Shown piece by piece: positions 26,047-33,847 of a DNA stretch of 64,000 bases (the first letter of the stretch is position 1; the number at the start of each line of letters is the position of its first letter). The DNA is taken from the NCBI GenBank assembly GCA_031418775.1, contig JANOJN010000228.1, forward strand, positions 14,376 to 78,375, written 5' to 3'. The notes under the pieces were generated by a model. The model saw only the letters and a list, made by a program, of their open reading frames with translations. It was not told where the DNA came from and made no database searches. This DNA comes from JANLQX01 sp031418775 (GTDB lineage: Bacteria; Actinomycetota; Acidimicrobiia; Acidimicrobiales; JANYDT01). The position numbers were made by a program, and so were the translations under genes.

Positions 26047-26103
26047 CGCCCACATTCACTGGGTCCGCCCACATTCGCCGGGTCCGCCCACATTCGCTGG
26101 GTC
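26047..26103. repeat. Three 19-bp tandem repeats
   Basis: Three direct copies of CGCCCACATTCACTGGGTC, differing at one or two positions, run head to tail. They lie in the 240-base gap between the divergent lpd and trpB2 genes, 56 bases from the lpd start. The arrangement is like a set of regulator binding sites, or a slippage array; the sequence alone does not decide. A GTGCAGATGTGCAC near-palindrome follows at 26112. Confidence 0.8.
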
Positions 26104-26231
26104 GGGGTCTGTGCAGATGTGCACTCACACCGACCCAACGACGCCAGCTGACCCAGAATCGCGGCCGAAGGTGGGAACCGCCGCCGTCCGCTACCGTCGC
26201 ATGCGACCCGTCACTGATCCCGGAGGCCGCT

Positions 26232-27590
26232 ATGTCGACGACCAAGTTTCTTCTACCGGAGACCGAGATCCCGCGGGCCTGGATGAACATCGTCCCCCAC
26301 CTGTCGAGCCCTCCCCCGCCGGCACTGCACCCCGGAACCCTCCAGCCGGCCGGACCGGACGACTTTGCACCGCTGTTCCCGATGGACCTGATCATGCAGG
26401 AGGTGTCGATGGACGCCGCCATCGAGATCCCCGACCCGGTCCGCGACGTCTACAAGCTCTGGCGGCCCACTCCCCTCTACCGTGCCCACCGACTCGAGAA
26501 GGCGCTGGGAACCCCGGCGCACCTGTACTACAAGTACGAGGGCACGTCGCCAGCCGGTTCGCACAAGCCCAACACCGCCGTGCCCCAGGCGTATTACAAC
26601 GCCAAGGCCGGCGTGAAGAAGCTGACCACCGAGACCGGCGCCGGTCAGTGGGGCACGGCGCTGGCGTTTGCATGCGCCCAGTTCGGTCTCGAGTGCGAGG
26701 TGTGGCAGGTGCGGGCGTCGTACGACGCGAAGCCCTATCGCCGTCTCATGATGGAGACCTTCGGAGCAACCGTGCACCCATCGCCGTCGACCGTGACCAA
26801 CGCCGGACGTCAGATTCTCGCCGCCATGCCGGACACGCCTGGTTCGCTCGGCATCGCCATCTCGGAAGCCGTCGAAGTTGCCGCGACCTCAGGTGACTCG
26901 GTCCGCTATGCACTCGGATCCGTGCTCAACCACGTGCTGATGCATCAGACGGTGATCGGACAGGAGGCACTCAAGCAGTTCGAGATGGCCGGCGAGTATC
27001 CGGACGTCATCTTCGGCTGTGTCGGCGGGGGGTCGAACTTCGGAGGGCTCACGTTCCCCTTCCTGGCCGAGAACATCGCCGGGCGGGCGAAGACCCGCAT
27101 CGTCGCCGTCGAGCCCACGGCATGCCCGTCGATGACGAAAGGTGTGTATGCCTATGACTTCGGTGACACCGTCGGCATGACCCCGCTGATGAAGATGCAC
27201 ACCCTTGGGAAGAACTTCATCCCCGACCCGATTCACGCCGGCGGTCTTCGCTACCACGGGATGAGTCCGCTCGTCTCGCACATCTACGAGCTCGGCCTCA
27301 TCGAGGCGATGTCGAAGAACCAACTCGACTGCTTCGCCGCAGGCGTCCAGTTCGCCCGCACCGAAGGCATCATCCCTGCACCCGAACCGACGCACGCGTT
27401 GGCGGCCATGGTCGAGGAGGCGCTGCGGTGCAAGGAGTCGGGCGAGTCGAAGGTGATCCTCACCGCACTCTGCGGTCACGGCATGCTCGACATGGCCGCC
27501 TACGAGAACTACATCCACGGGCGGCTGGTCGACTACGACTACCCGGCCGAGGCGATTGCCGCGGCACTCGTCGACCTTCCCCGCGTCTGA
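26232..27590 (+). CDS. trpB2: TrpB2-type tryptophan synthase beta chain
   Basis: This encodes 452 residues from ATG 26232, preceded by GGAGGCCGCT. The PLP lysine is K112 in SPAGSHKPNTA, and the phosphate loop is GCVGGGSNFGG. The N-terminal extension and the length fit the TrpB2 subgroup, which works without TrpA and condenses serine with indole. No trpA or other trp gene is nearby, consistent with a salvage role. Its stop overlaps the next start (TGATG). Confidence 0.9.
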   Translation: MSTTKFLLPETEIPRAWMNIVPHLSSPPPPALHPGTLQPAGPDDFAPLFPMDLIMQEVSMDAAIEIPDPVRDVYKLWRPTPLYRAHRLEKALGTPAHLYYKYEGTSPAGSHKPNTAVPQAYYNAKAGVKKLTTETGAGQWGTALAFACAQFGLECEVWQVRASYDAKPYRRLMMETFGATVHPSPSTVTNAGRQILAAMPDTPGSLGIAISEAVEVAATSGDSVRYALGSVLNHVLMHQTVIGQEALKQFEMAGEYPDVIFGCVGGGSNFGGLTFPFLAENIAGRAKTRIVAVEPTACPSMTKGVYAYDFGDTVGMTPLMKMHTLGKNFIPDPIHAGGLRYHGMSPLVSHIYELGLIEAMSKNQLDCFAAGVQFARTEGIIPAPEPTHALAAMVEEALRCKESGESKVILTALCGHGMLDMAAYENYIHGRLVDYDYPAEAIAAALVDLPRV

Positions 27591-27973
27591 TGCCGGGTCC
27601 GGAGATCGTCTTCGTCTACAACGCCGACGGAACGATCTCCGGGAAGGCGAAGGACTTCGTCCACAAGATCGTCCGACCGAGCACGTATGACTGCCAGCTC
27701 TGCGCCGTGACGTTCGGGTTCGCCGGGATGAAGTCGAAGTGGCGTGAGTTCATCGCGACGCTCGACGCAACGGTGTCATTTCTGCACCGCGACGAACTCG
27801 GTGATGATCACTCGTCCATCGTGGGTCAGGCGCTGCCCGGCACGTGGCAGCGGACGGACAGCGGCCCCTGGAACGTCCTCGTCGATTCGTCGACGATGCG
27901 TTCATGCGATTCGCTCGACGAGCTGATCGAGCTGATGCAGGCACGTCTGTCCTCCGGCTCAGCACCGGTTTGA
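27590..27973 (+). CDS. Uncharacterised CxxC protein coupled to trpB2
   Basis: This encodes 127 residues. The ATG overlaps the trpB2 stop, so translation is coupled. Visible features are an N-terminal EIVFVYNADG strand, the HKIVRPSTYDCQLCAVTFG block with a CxxC pair, WREFIATL and FLHRDEL. These resemble a widespread family of small cytoplasmic proteins without a known role. There is no signal peptide or membrane segment. The CxxC could bind metal or act in redox chemistry. Confidence 0.7.
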   Translation: MPGPEIVFVYNADGTISGKAKDFVHKIVRPSTYDCQLCAVTFGFAGMKSKWREFIATLDATVSFLHRDELGDDHSSIVGQALPGTWQRTDSGPWNVLVDSSTMRSCDSLDELIELMQARLSSGSAPV

Positions 27974-27988
27974 GGTCTCGTCGGCATT

Positions 27989-28022
27989 CGCAACCCGGCC
28001 CGGGCGTCGCGCTCGGGTTGCG
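27989..28022. terminator. Hairpin after the trpB2 unit
   Basis: CGCAACCCG (27989-27997) and CGGGTTGCG (28014-28022) form a 9-bp perfect stem with a 16-base loop, 16 bases after the CxxC gene stop. No T-run follows, as is common in high-GC terminators. It separates the trpB2 unit from the luciferase-like gene. Confidence 0.5.
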
Positions 28023-28052
28023 GTTCGGTTCCGCCGGTAGGAGAGTCGCAGC

Positions 28053-28889
28053 ATGCGATTCGGAGTGAAGACAGCGCCCATGCACACCACGTGGGCCAAC
28101 GTGCTCGCCACCTGGAAGGAGGCCGACGGGATCGAGCTCTACGAAACGGCGTGGAACTTCGATCACTTCGAACCGATCTTCTCCGACCGCACCGGCCCGT
28201 GCCTCGAAGGCTGGTCGATGCTCGCGGCGATGGCGGTGGCGACATCGCGCATCCGGATCGGATGTCAGGTCACCGGCATGCCGTATCGCCATCCCGCGGT
28301 TCTGGCGAACATGGCGGCGACGGTCGACGTGATCAGTAACGGCCGCCTCATCGTTGGGCTCGGTGCGGGTTGGAACCAGGACGAGTGCACTGCGCTCGGC
28401 ATCACCATGCCGCCGCTCAAAGAGCGCTTCGACCAGTTCGACGAAGGGTGCGAGGTCATCATCCGTCTCCTGCGCGACGAGGTCGCCAACTTCGACGGCG
28501 CACACTTTCAACTCCGCGACGCGCGTTGCGAGCCAAAGCCGGTGCAGCGTCCGCATCCCCCGATCGCCATCGGCGGCACCGGCCCGAAGCGGACGCTGCG
28601 AGCCGTTGCCCGCTACGCCCAGCACTGGAACGCGATCACCCGAACGGTCGACTCGTGGAAGCAGAGCAAGGAGATCCTCCTCCAGCACTGTGCCGACATC
28701 GGACGCGACCCGAACGAGATCGAGTGCTCCGTCAACCTCCACTACGTGCCGGAGAAAGGCGTCGGTGGAGTCGTCGAGCAGGCCGAGATGTGGGCCGCAG
28801 CCGGAGCCGACGTCGGCATCGTCTATCTCCCGGCGCCCCACTCCCCCGCACCGCTCGCACCCATCGCCGAGGCACTTGCGGGGTTGTAG
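28053..28889 (+). CDS. Luciferase-like F420/FMN oxidoreductase
   Basis: This encodes 278 residues of the luciferase-like monooxygenase fold, from ATG 28053 with AGGAG upstream. The family blocks are GWSMLAAMAVATSRIRIGCQV, YRHPAVLANMAATVDVISNGR, VGLGAGWNQDE and PPIAIGGTGPK. Such enzymes in actinobacteria use F420 or FMN to reduce or oxygenate varied substrates. It is slightly short for the family, and the substrate is unknown. It converges on the minus-strand gene ending at 28914. Confidence 0.87.
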   Translation: MRFGVKTAPMHTTWANVLATWKEADGIELYETAWNFDHFEPIFSDRTGPCLEGWSMLAAMAVATSRIRIGCQVTGMPYRHPAVLANMAATVDVISNGRLIVGLGAGWNQDECTALGITMPPLKERFDQFDEGCEVIIRLLRDEVANFDGAHFQLRDARCEPKPVQRPHPPIAIGGTGPKRTLRAVARYAQHWNAITRTVDSWKQSKEILLQHCADIGRDPNEIECSVNLHYVPEKGVGGVVEQAEMWAAAGADVGIVYLPAPHSPAPLAPIAEALAGL

Positions 28890-28913
28890 CAGGACACGCT
28901 CCAGCCCCGTGAT

Positions 28914-29738
28914 TCACTGCCGCAGAAGCAGATCATCTCGGACCGTGAACGTTGCGACGGCGCCGTCGACGAAGCTCATCGTCAAGGTGCTTCCTCGTCT
29001 TGTCCACGTTCCTGTCCCGGTGCGGCTGTACGCAAACAACTCAGCTGCGGTTGGTGGGGACCGGAGACAGCCGACCTTGGTGATCATTCGACGGGGATCG
29101 ATCACGAACCGATCAGTCGAGAACGCGATCGAAGAAGACATGGTGTTGCATGCGACGGGCACAGTTGCTCGCCTCAGTCCGCCCGTGACGAGTTCGATAG
29201 CGGCCGACCGACTACTCGATCGTGTCGTGCCGGTGTAGCGCGTGATCCGCGTTGTTCGAAACGGTGCGGGCCGCGAAACCCGAAGCGAGAATGCTGTGTC
29301 GTCTGCGGTCCCGGTCGCAGTCGTCAGCGTGAGGGTGTCGTTGACGAGCGATACGAACGGTCTTTGGAGAAGGAGCGCTCGAAAGGGGGCGCCGGGGCAC
29401 GTCGACGGTTCGATCTTTCCGCGTTCGGCGACTTCGAGCACCGCTTCTCGAATGCCAACTAGGAGAGACAAGACTCCGCACGGATCGGCGAAGACCAGAC
29501 GCTCGATTCGTAAACGCCCTGGCCCGTCGGCGGCATAGGGACCGACACCGAGGATCGTGTTTCCGTCGACGAAGGCGTCGGCACTGAGAGCATCGATGAT
29601 GGCCTGATCGCTTGGCGTCGTTTGGGGGATCGGAAGAACGATCCGAACGCTGCCACCGATCAGCGTTCCGTCAGGAAGTGGATCGACACCTTTCGCCACC
29701 GAGGGTGGAGAGGCGATGTAGAACCGAATCGAGTCCAC
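28914..29738 (-). CDS. C-terminal part of a split META-like envelope protein
   Basis: This frame continues, without shift, the reading frame of 29763-30164; only a TAG codon at 29763-29765 separates them. The GTG at 29738 has no ribosome binding site, so independent translation is doubtful. The 274 residues hold two repeats resembling META/HslJ domains. The second is clear: VACNTMSSSIAFSTD, then a strand and TKVGC, with a cysteine at each end. Alone it would lack a signal peptide. Most likely it is the 3' part of a nonsense-broken gene. Confidence 0.6.
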   Translation of the reverse strand: MDSIRFYIASPPSVAKGVDPLPDGTLIGGSVRIVLPIPQTTPSDQAIIDALSADAFVDGNTILGVGPYAADGPGRLRIERLVFADPCGVLSLLVGIREAVLEVAERGKIEPSTCPGAPFRALLLQRPFVSLVNDTLTLTTATGTADDTAFSLRVSRPAPFRTTRITRYTGTTRSSSRSAAIELVTGGLRRATVPVACNTMSSSIAFSTDRFVIDPRRMITKVGCLRSPPTAAELFAYSRTGTGTWTRRGSTLTMSFVDGAVATFTVRDDLLLRQ

Positions 29739-29762
29739 GAGCGCGAGGTCGTCGGTGCCGGC

Positions 29763-30164
29763 CTATGTAACAATCACGATCGCTGCGTCGGCGGTCGTCC
29801 CCAATCCGTTCGTTGCGGGGGTGGCCTCGCGCTCGACGACGCACCATGCAACGTGAGCCTTCGGATCAACCGATGCGAGGAGAGTCGCATCGGCCGACTC
29901 AGGGACCTCCTGTCGAAACTTCTTGAGCCATTGGCGCACGACCCACGCAGGGGTCTGAACCGAAGGCGAGGGGAACCCGAACTTCGCAGTCGCCGCCGGA
30001 CACTTCGGATCGGTCGGGGAGGGCAACGAGAGTGTCTGCGCGGACGACGTGCCGTACACAACCGGAATCGACAGTGAAGCCGTGACGAGCAAAACCAAGA
30101 GACGACGAGGCCCAGCAAGCCCCCAAACGCGCAACTTTCGGATTGGGCCACCGACGATCGTCAC
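29763..30164 (-). CDS. N-terminal part of a split secreted protein
   Basis: This encodes 133 residues from GTG 30164, with GGAGG 6 bases upstream. A signal peptide is evident (RRLLVLLVTASLSIPVVYG, cleavage near SSAQT). The frame stops at TAG after ADAAIVIVT, in the middle of what looks like a beta strand. Downstream codons in the same frame read AGTDDLALVDSIRFYIASPP and run on for about 280 residues. The whole would be about 416 residues. A single substitution or read-through of the amber codon would restore it. Confidence 0.65.
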   Translation of the reverse strand: MTIVGGPIRKLRVWGLAGPRRLLVLLVTASLSIPVVYGTSSAQTLSLPSPTDPKCPAATAKFGFPSPSVQTPAWVVRQWLKKFRQEVPESADATLLASVDPKAHVAWCVVEREATPATNGLGTTADAAIVIVT

Positions 30165-30359
30165 CGTTCACCTCCGCTCATTCTGCAGACTATCCGGCGG
30201 CAGATCAGGGGTCCGTATGGTGCAGCGAGAACGATCAAACGATCGTCGAATCGAATAGCTCAGACTCGGCTCGTTCGGCTCGCCAAAGGCGACCGCAAGT
30301 GACATCGAAACACTTCTTCGAAAAGTATTCGCAGTTCGCCGTCGTTGTCACACCCCTTT

Positions 30360-30373
30360 CGTACACTTGTACG
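30360..30373. promoter_or_regulatory. Palindrome just upstream of HNH gene
   Basis: CGTACACTTGTACG is an inverted repeat with a 4-base centre, ending one base before the ATG of the DUF222-HNH gene. Its shape is like actinobacterial LexA boxes (GAAC-N4-GTTC), but with GTAC arms. An operator blocking this start is plausible; which protein binds is unknown. Confidence 0.4.
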
Positions 30374-30374
30374 C

Positions 30375-31799
30375 ATGCAAGTTGTCGACCCCGCCGAACT
30401 CATCAGCGGGTTCCGTCGCGTCGATCTTTCCTCGGCCACTCCGACAGAACTCCGCGGTGCACTCGACCACATCCGCCGCGTCCGCGCCCGCCTCGACCGT
30501 GCCGAAGCCGAGATCGCCCGGCGACTCAAAGCCACATCACCAACACCAGAACGCGACATCGCAACATCCGCGCAGAGATCCAACCGCCACGGCTCCAAAG
30601 TGTTGGCCCGCGCCGCCGCACTCACCGACACACCCTCACTGATCTCGGCGCTAGAAGCCGGTTCGTTGAGTGGTGAACACGTCGACGTGTTCACCAAAGT
30701 CCTCGCCACCCTCGACGGAGACGCCAAGACCGGGCTGACCAACGCCGCACCGGAGCTCATCGAGACGGCCGCAGCATCGGGATCTACTCCCGAGGAGTTC
30801 GCCGCAAGTCTTCACCAGATAGCTGAGCGCATCGCCGCCGACGGAGGCATCAGCCGATTCGAACGCCAACGCCGCGCCACCCGCCTCCGAACCTGGACCG
30901 ACCGGGCCAGCGGCATGTGGCGGCTGTCGGGATCGTTCGACCCCGAAACCGGAGCGCGCATCCACGGCCGACTCGAAGCCGCCATGGCCGCCATGTTCGC
31001 CGTCAAGTCCCCGTCCACCACACCAACCGACCCCGGCGAGAAACAAGACCACCTCCGCGCTCTCGCCCTCCTCGCCCTCACCACGGGGCCGGTTGTCTCC
31101 CACACCCAGCGTGGCGAACCGAACCCGGACACCGCTCCAACCGAGCACGCCGACCATGCCGACCATGCCGACCATGCCGACCATGCCGATCGTTCGGGCC
31201 GCAACACCCGGAGCGACAACACCACCACCACCGGCGACGACACAGTTCTTGCAGACGAATGGGACCTCTACACGAAGGTCCTCGGCGCCAGCACGAAACG
31301 ATTCGGGCGGCCTGAGTTCACCGTCGTCAACGACACCACCCACCTCGACCCCAACGGACACCCCAATGTCGACTGGGGCATTCCCATCAGCATCCCGTGG
31401 GCGCGGATCCAAGACCTCAGCCGAAACGCCGCCATCCGCCCCGTGATCGTGCGCGACGGCGCAGTGATCGATGCCGACGGCGAGTTGAACCTCGGCCGCA
31501 CCACCAGACTCGCCAACCGCGCCCAACGCCGCGCCCTGCGTGCCGTCTACGCCACATGCGCCGTGCCCGGCTGCAACGTCACGTTCAACCACACCAAACC
31601 CCACCACGTGCGCTGGTGGCGCCACGGCGGACCAACCGATCTCGCCAATCTCCTCCCGCTCTGCAGCCAACACCACCACGCCGCCCACGAAGGCGGCTGG
31701 CGGATCACGCTTGGCCTCGATCGTTCACTCACTATCGAACTTCCCAACGGCCAGACCATGCACACCGGACCCCCCGGCCGACGGCAGGAGGCGGCGTGA
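30375..31799 (+). CDS. DUF222/HNH endonuclease-domain protein
   Basis: This encodes 474 residues. ATG 30375 is the first start compatible with the family. Residues 1-240 are the DUF222 (13E12 repeat) region, rich in helices such as IRRVRARLDRAEAEIARR. The HNH nuclease lies near 395-445: CAVPGC, HHVRWWRHGGPTDLANLLPLC and HHH. These genes are abundant in actinobacteria and behave like mobile or selfish elements. Between them lies a variable linker with five His-Ala-Asp repeats coded by a 9-bp microsatellite. It probably cuts DNA; its target is unknown. Confidence 0.88.
   Translation: MQVVDPAELISGFRRVDLSSATPTELRGALDHIRRVRARLDRAEAEIARRLKATSPTPERDIATSAQRSNRHGSKVLARAAALTDTPSLISALEAGSLSGEHVDVFTKVLATLDGDAKTGLTNAAPELIETAAASGSTPEEFAASLHQIAERIAADGGISRFERQRRATRLRTWTDRASGMWRLSGSFDPETGARIHGRLEAAMAAMFAVKSPSTTPTDPGEKQDHLRALALLALTTGPVVSHTQRGEPNPDTAPTEHADHADHADHADHADRSGRNTRSDNTTTTGDDTVLADEWDLYTKVLGASTKRFGRPEFTVVNDTTHLDPNGHPNVDWGIPISIPWARIQDLSRNAAIRPVIVRDGAVIDADGELNLGRTTRLANRAQRRALRAVYATCAVPGCNVTFNHTKPHHVRWWRHGGPTDLANLLPLCSQHHHAAHEGGWRITLGLDRSLTIELPNGQTMHTGPPGRRQEAA
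31147..31191. repeat. 9-bp microsatellite inside HNH gene
   Basis: Five units of CATGCCGAC, the first and last each with one changed base, encode repeating His-Ala-Asp in the linker between the DUF222 and HNH parts. The 9-bp unit keeps the reading frame, so copy number can vary without breaking the protein. Confidence 0.85.
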
Positions 31800-31850
31800 G
31801 GCCGCGTGGAATTCGAGGCAGGCCGTCGCGCGCAACATGCTCCATCGCGG

Positions 31851-32424
31851 TCACGACGCCGACGGGCCGCTGCTGTTGCCGCGATCGTTGTTGCCGCGAT
31901 CGCCGAGCGTCGGGTCGCCCGCCTCTTTTCGGACACCGTCAGCCATCGCGCCACCGAGGCGCTCAGTGGACAGAGAACCCGGCGCCCAGCGCCAGCGGAC
32001 CGGTCCCGGCGCGAACACGACACCAATGACACTCGTGAGGTGCAGTTCCAGGAGCACCCAGTCCGGCGGCGGCGGGGCGACGAACGGGGCGTGGGCCTTC
32101 GCCGCCTCGCGGACGGCTTCAGCGCACCGACAGCTCACCCGTGGAGATCACTTTCGGCGCGACCGAGATGTGTACGTTGAAGCGGTTGTCACGGCGCCGG
32201 TCGAGGTGCTTCGGGGTGGTCGGCCCGGTGACGAGATGCAGCCGTCCGTCGTGTTCGAACACCTTCACCGGGTTGACCCGGGCCGAGCCGTCCTTGCGGA
32301 TCGTAGCGAAATAGGAGATCGATCCCATCTCCTGGTTGTGCAGACGGGTCCGCAGCAGACCGGCGAGATCGGGTGCTTCGTCGGCGAACTCGGCCCACGA
32401 GCCGGCATCGGGATGCTTGATCAA
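31851..32424 (-). pseudogene. Frameshifted pyridoxamine-oxidase-like gene
   Basis: From TTG 32424 the frame encodes a flavin-binding split-barrel start: MGSISYFATIRKDGSARVNPV, then HLDRRRDNRFNVHIS. It ends at 32119 after GELSVR. A second frame, entered about one base earlier near 32121, continues with AEAVREAAKAHAPF and ends WVLLELHLTSVIGVVF and VRWRWAPG, which is the expected family C terminus. Removing one base from GTGCGCTGAA would join them. The start is also odd: GGAGG fits an ATG at 32429 that is followed at once by a stop. Confidence 0.65.
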
Positions 32425-32565
32425 GGCATGAACTCGTCCTCCAGGGTTCTCTTCGTTCGGCGGGGTGATGGTTCGCGGCCAGGTTGCGAGTGGGAGGCCG
32501 GTTGCTCTGTGGGGCCACGCGAACAGCGCACCAGCGACGGGACCGCGACCGGACCAGGTCAGATC

Positions 32566-32595
32566 AGATCACTTCAGATCACTTCAGATCACTTC
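32566..32595. repeat. Three 10-bp tandem repeats at hydrolase 3' end
   Basis: AGATCACTTC occurs three times in a row. The repeats span the stop codon (32589-32591) of the minus-strand alpha/beta hydrolase gene, so array length changes would alter where that protein ends. The gap up to the pseudogene start (32425) is otherwise featureless. Confidence 0.8.
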
Positions 32596-33545
32596 AGCTT
32601 TCGGCCGACCAGTTTCACGCGGGGCGAGGTGAGCAGACCTTCCACGGGAGCGAAGTCGCCGTCCAGCGCAGCGCGGGCGAAGGAAAGAGTAAGTGCACCG
32701 ATGAGGTCACGGTCACGCGGGTCTACGGCGGTCGGATCGACCTCGAGGTGCCCGGAAGATCCGAGTCCGTCGTAGCCCTCGGTACAGGCGAAGTGACCGG
32801 CATCGAGCAACTGCGCGGCCACGGCGAACCCGGAATGCGGAGAACCCTCTTCGACGCTGCGCCGGAGCAACTCCGCCGGCGTCCCCGGGCCATAGCGACC
32901 GGCAGTGATCGCCGACTGGACGACACCGTCGTGCGCACCACCGATGACGAGCACCGCCGGGGCGAGCGTGGTGGTCATCGACCCGACGGGTCGGCCCGAT
33001 GTCGACGAGGCCACGAGATGGGTACCGTACGCGACGACACCCGCAACGCCCTCCAGTCCGGGGCGTCCCGCGCTGGTCAACGCCACCGAGCCACCGGCGG
33101 AGTGGCCGAACAGCACCGGCCGGGAAGTGTCGAGCGACGCCAACTCCGCCATGCCGTGAAGCGCCTGAAGGATCGGAACAATCACGGGACAGGTGATGGC
33201 ATCGGAACCGGGTGCGGCGGCGGCAACGTCGATGCCGGGCGACCACGTGACGTTCGGGCCGATGCGCTGGAGCAGGCCGTAGGACACGGCGGCAAACCCG
33301 CCACGGGCAAGCTCGACGGCCAGCCAATGCAGCCGCTCGGGCGGACATCCGACACCGTTGCCAAGGATGACGACCGGCGTCGGCGCGCAACGGACCGGGC
33401 GAAACCCCACCGCATCGGGTGATGTGCCGGGCTCGGCCGGAGCGACGACGCGCACGTGAGCCACACCAAGCCCGGGAACGTCGAGAGGAAAGAGGAAGAC
33501 GGTCAACTCTCCGGCGAAATCCCCGACGGAGGCCGGCTCAGCCAC
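32589..33545 (-). CDS. Alpha/beta hydrolase
   Basis: This encodes 318 residues from GTG 33545. The nucleophile elbow is GHSAGGS, preceded by LGNGVGCPPERLHWLAVELARGGF, which fits a lipase/dienelactone-hydrolase-type enzyme. A later HDGV and a DAGHFAC block could supply the acid and His. There is no signal peptide. The start overlaps the stop of the small membrane protein gene by 8 bases, so the two form an operon. The substrate is unknown. Confidence 0.8.
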   Translation of the reverse strand: MAEPASVGDFAGELTVFLFPLDVPGLGVAHVRVVAPAEPGTSPDAVGFRPVRCAPTPVVILGNGVGCPPERLHWLAVELARGGFAAVSYGLLQRIGPNVTWSPGIDVAAAAPGSDAITCPVIVPILQALHGMAELASLDTSRPVLFGHSAGGSVALTSAGRPGLEGVAGVVAYGTHLVASSTSGRPVGSMTTTLAPAVLVIGGAHDGVVQSAITAGRYGPGTPAELLRRSVEEGSPHSGFAVAAQLLDAGHFACTEGYDGLGSSGHLEVDPTAVDPRDRDLIGALTLSFARAALDGDFAPVEGLLTSPRVKLVGRKLK

Positions 33546-33642
33546 CCAGGAACCGCGGATCGGTGGCGAACTGCACGATGAACGCCCCGAGGATGAGCGC
33601 TCCGGTGATCACGGCGGCGATGATCAGGTTCCTCGTCTTCAC
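33538..33642 (-). CDS. Small 34-residue membrane protein
   Basis: This frame encodes 34 residues from GTG 33642. It starts MKTRN, then about 20 hydrophobic residues (LIIAAVITGALILGAFIV), and ends FATDPRFLGG: a single helix with a positive inner end. AGGGG lies directly upstream of the start. The stop overlaps the hydrolase start by 8 bases, which argues for real coupled translation. No function can be assigned. Confidence 0.5.
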   Translation of the reverse strand: MKTRNLIIAAVITGALILGAFIVQFATDPRFLGG

Positions 33643-33750
33643 CCCTGCAGTTTCGCACCGGTCGTAACGCTGCGTGCCGCACTCCTCTTTCGTCCGCGCT
33701 CGGTTTCGCACCGGTCATAACGGTGCCCACCGCGCTATGATTTCGTCACA

Positions 33751-33845
33751 ACCCACGGGGAGCTCGATCGATCGGGCTGAGAGGGTGGCTGCATCGCCAC
33801 CGACCCGCGAACCTGATCCGGGTAATGCCGGCGAAAGGGATCGGC
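33751..33845 (+). ncRNA. TPP riboswitch
   Basis: The conserved thiamin-pyrophosphate aptamer blocks are present in order: GGGCTGAGAGGG, a variable hairpin (GGTGGC-TGCATC-GCCACC), then ACCTGATCCGGG, TAATGCCGGCG and AAAGGGA. The last, AAAGGGA, is also the ribosome binding site, 7 bases before the ATG of the thiamine pyrophosphokinase gene. Ligand binding should therefore hide the site and lower translation of the whole thiamine unit. Confidence 0.95.
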
Positions 33846-33847
33846 TC

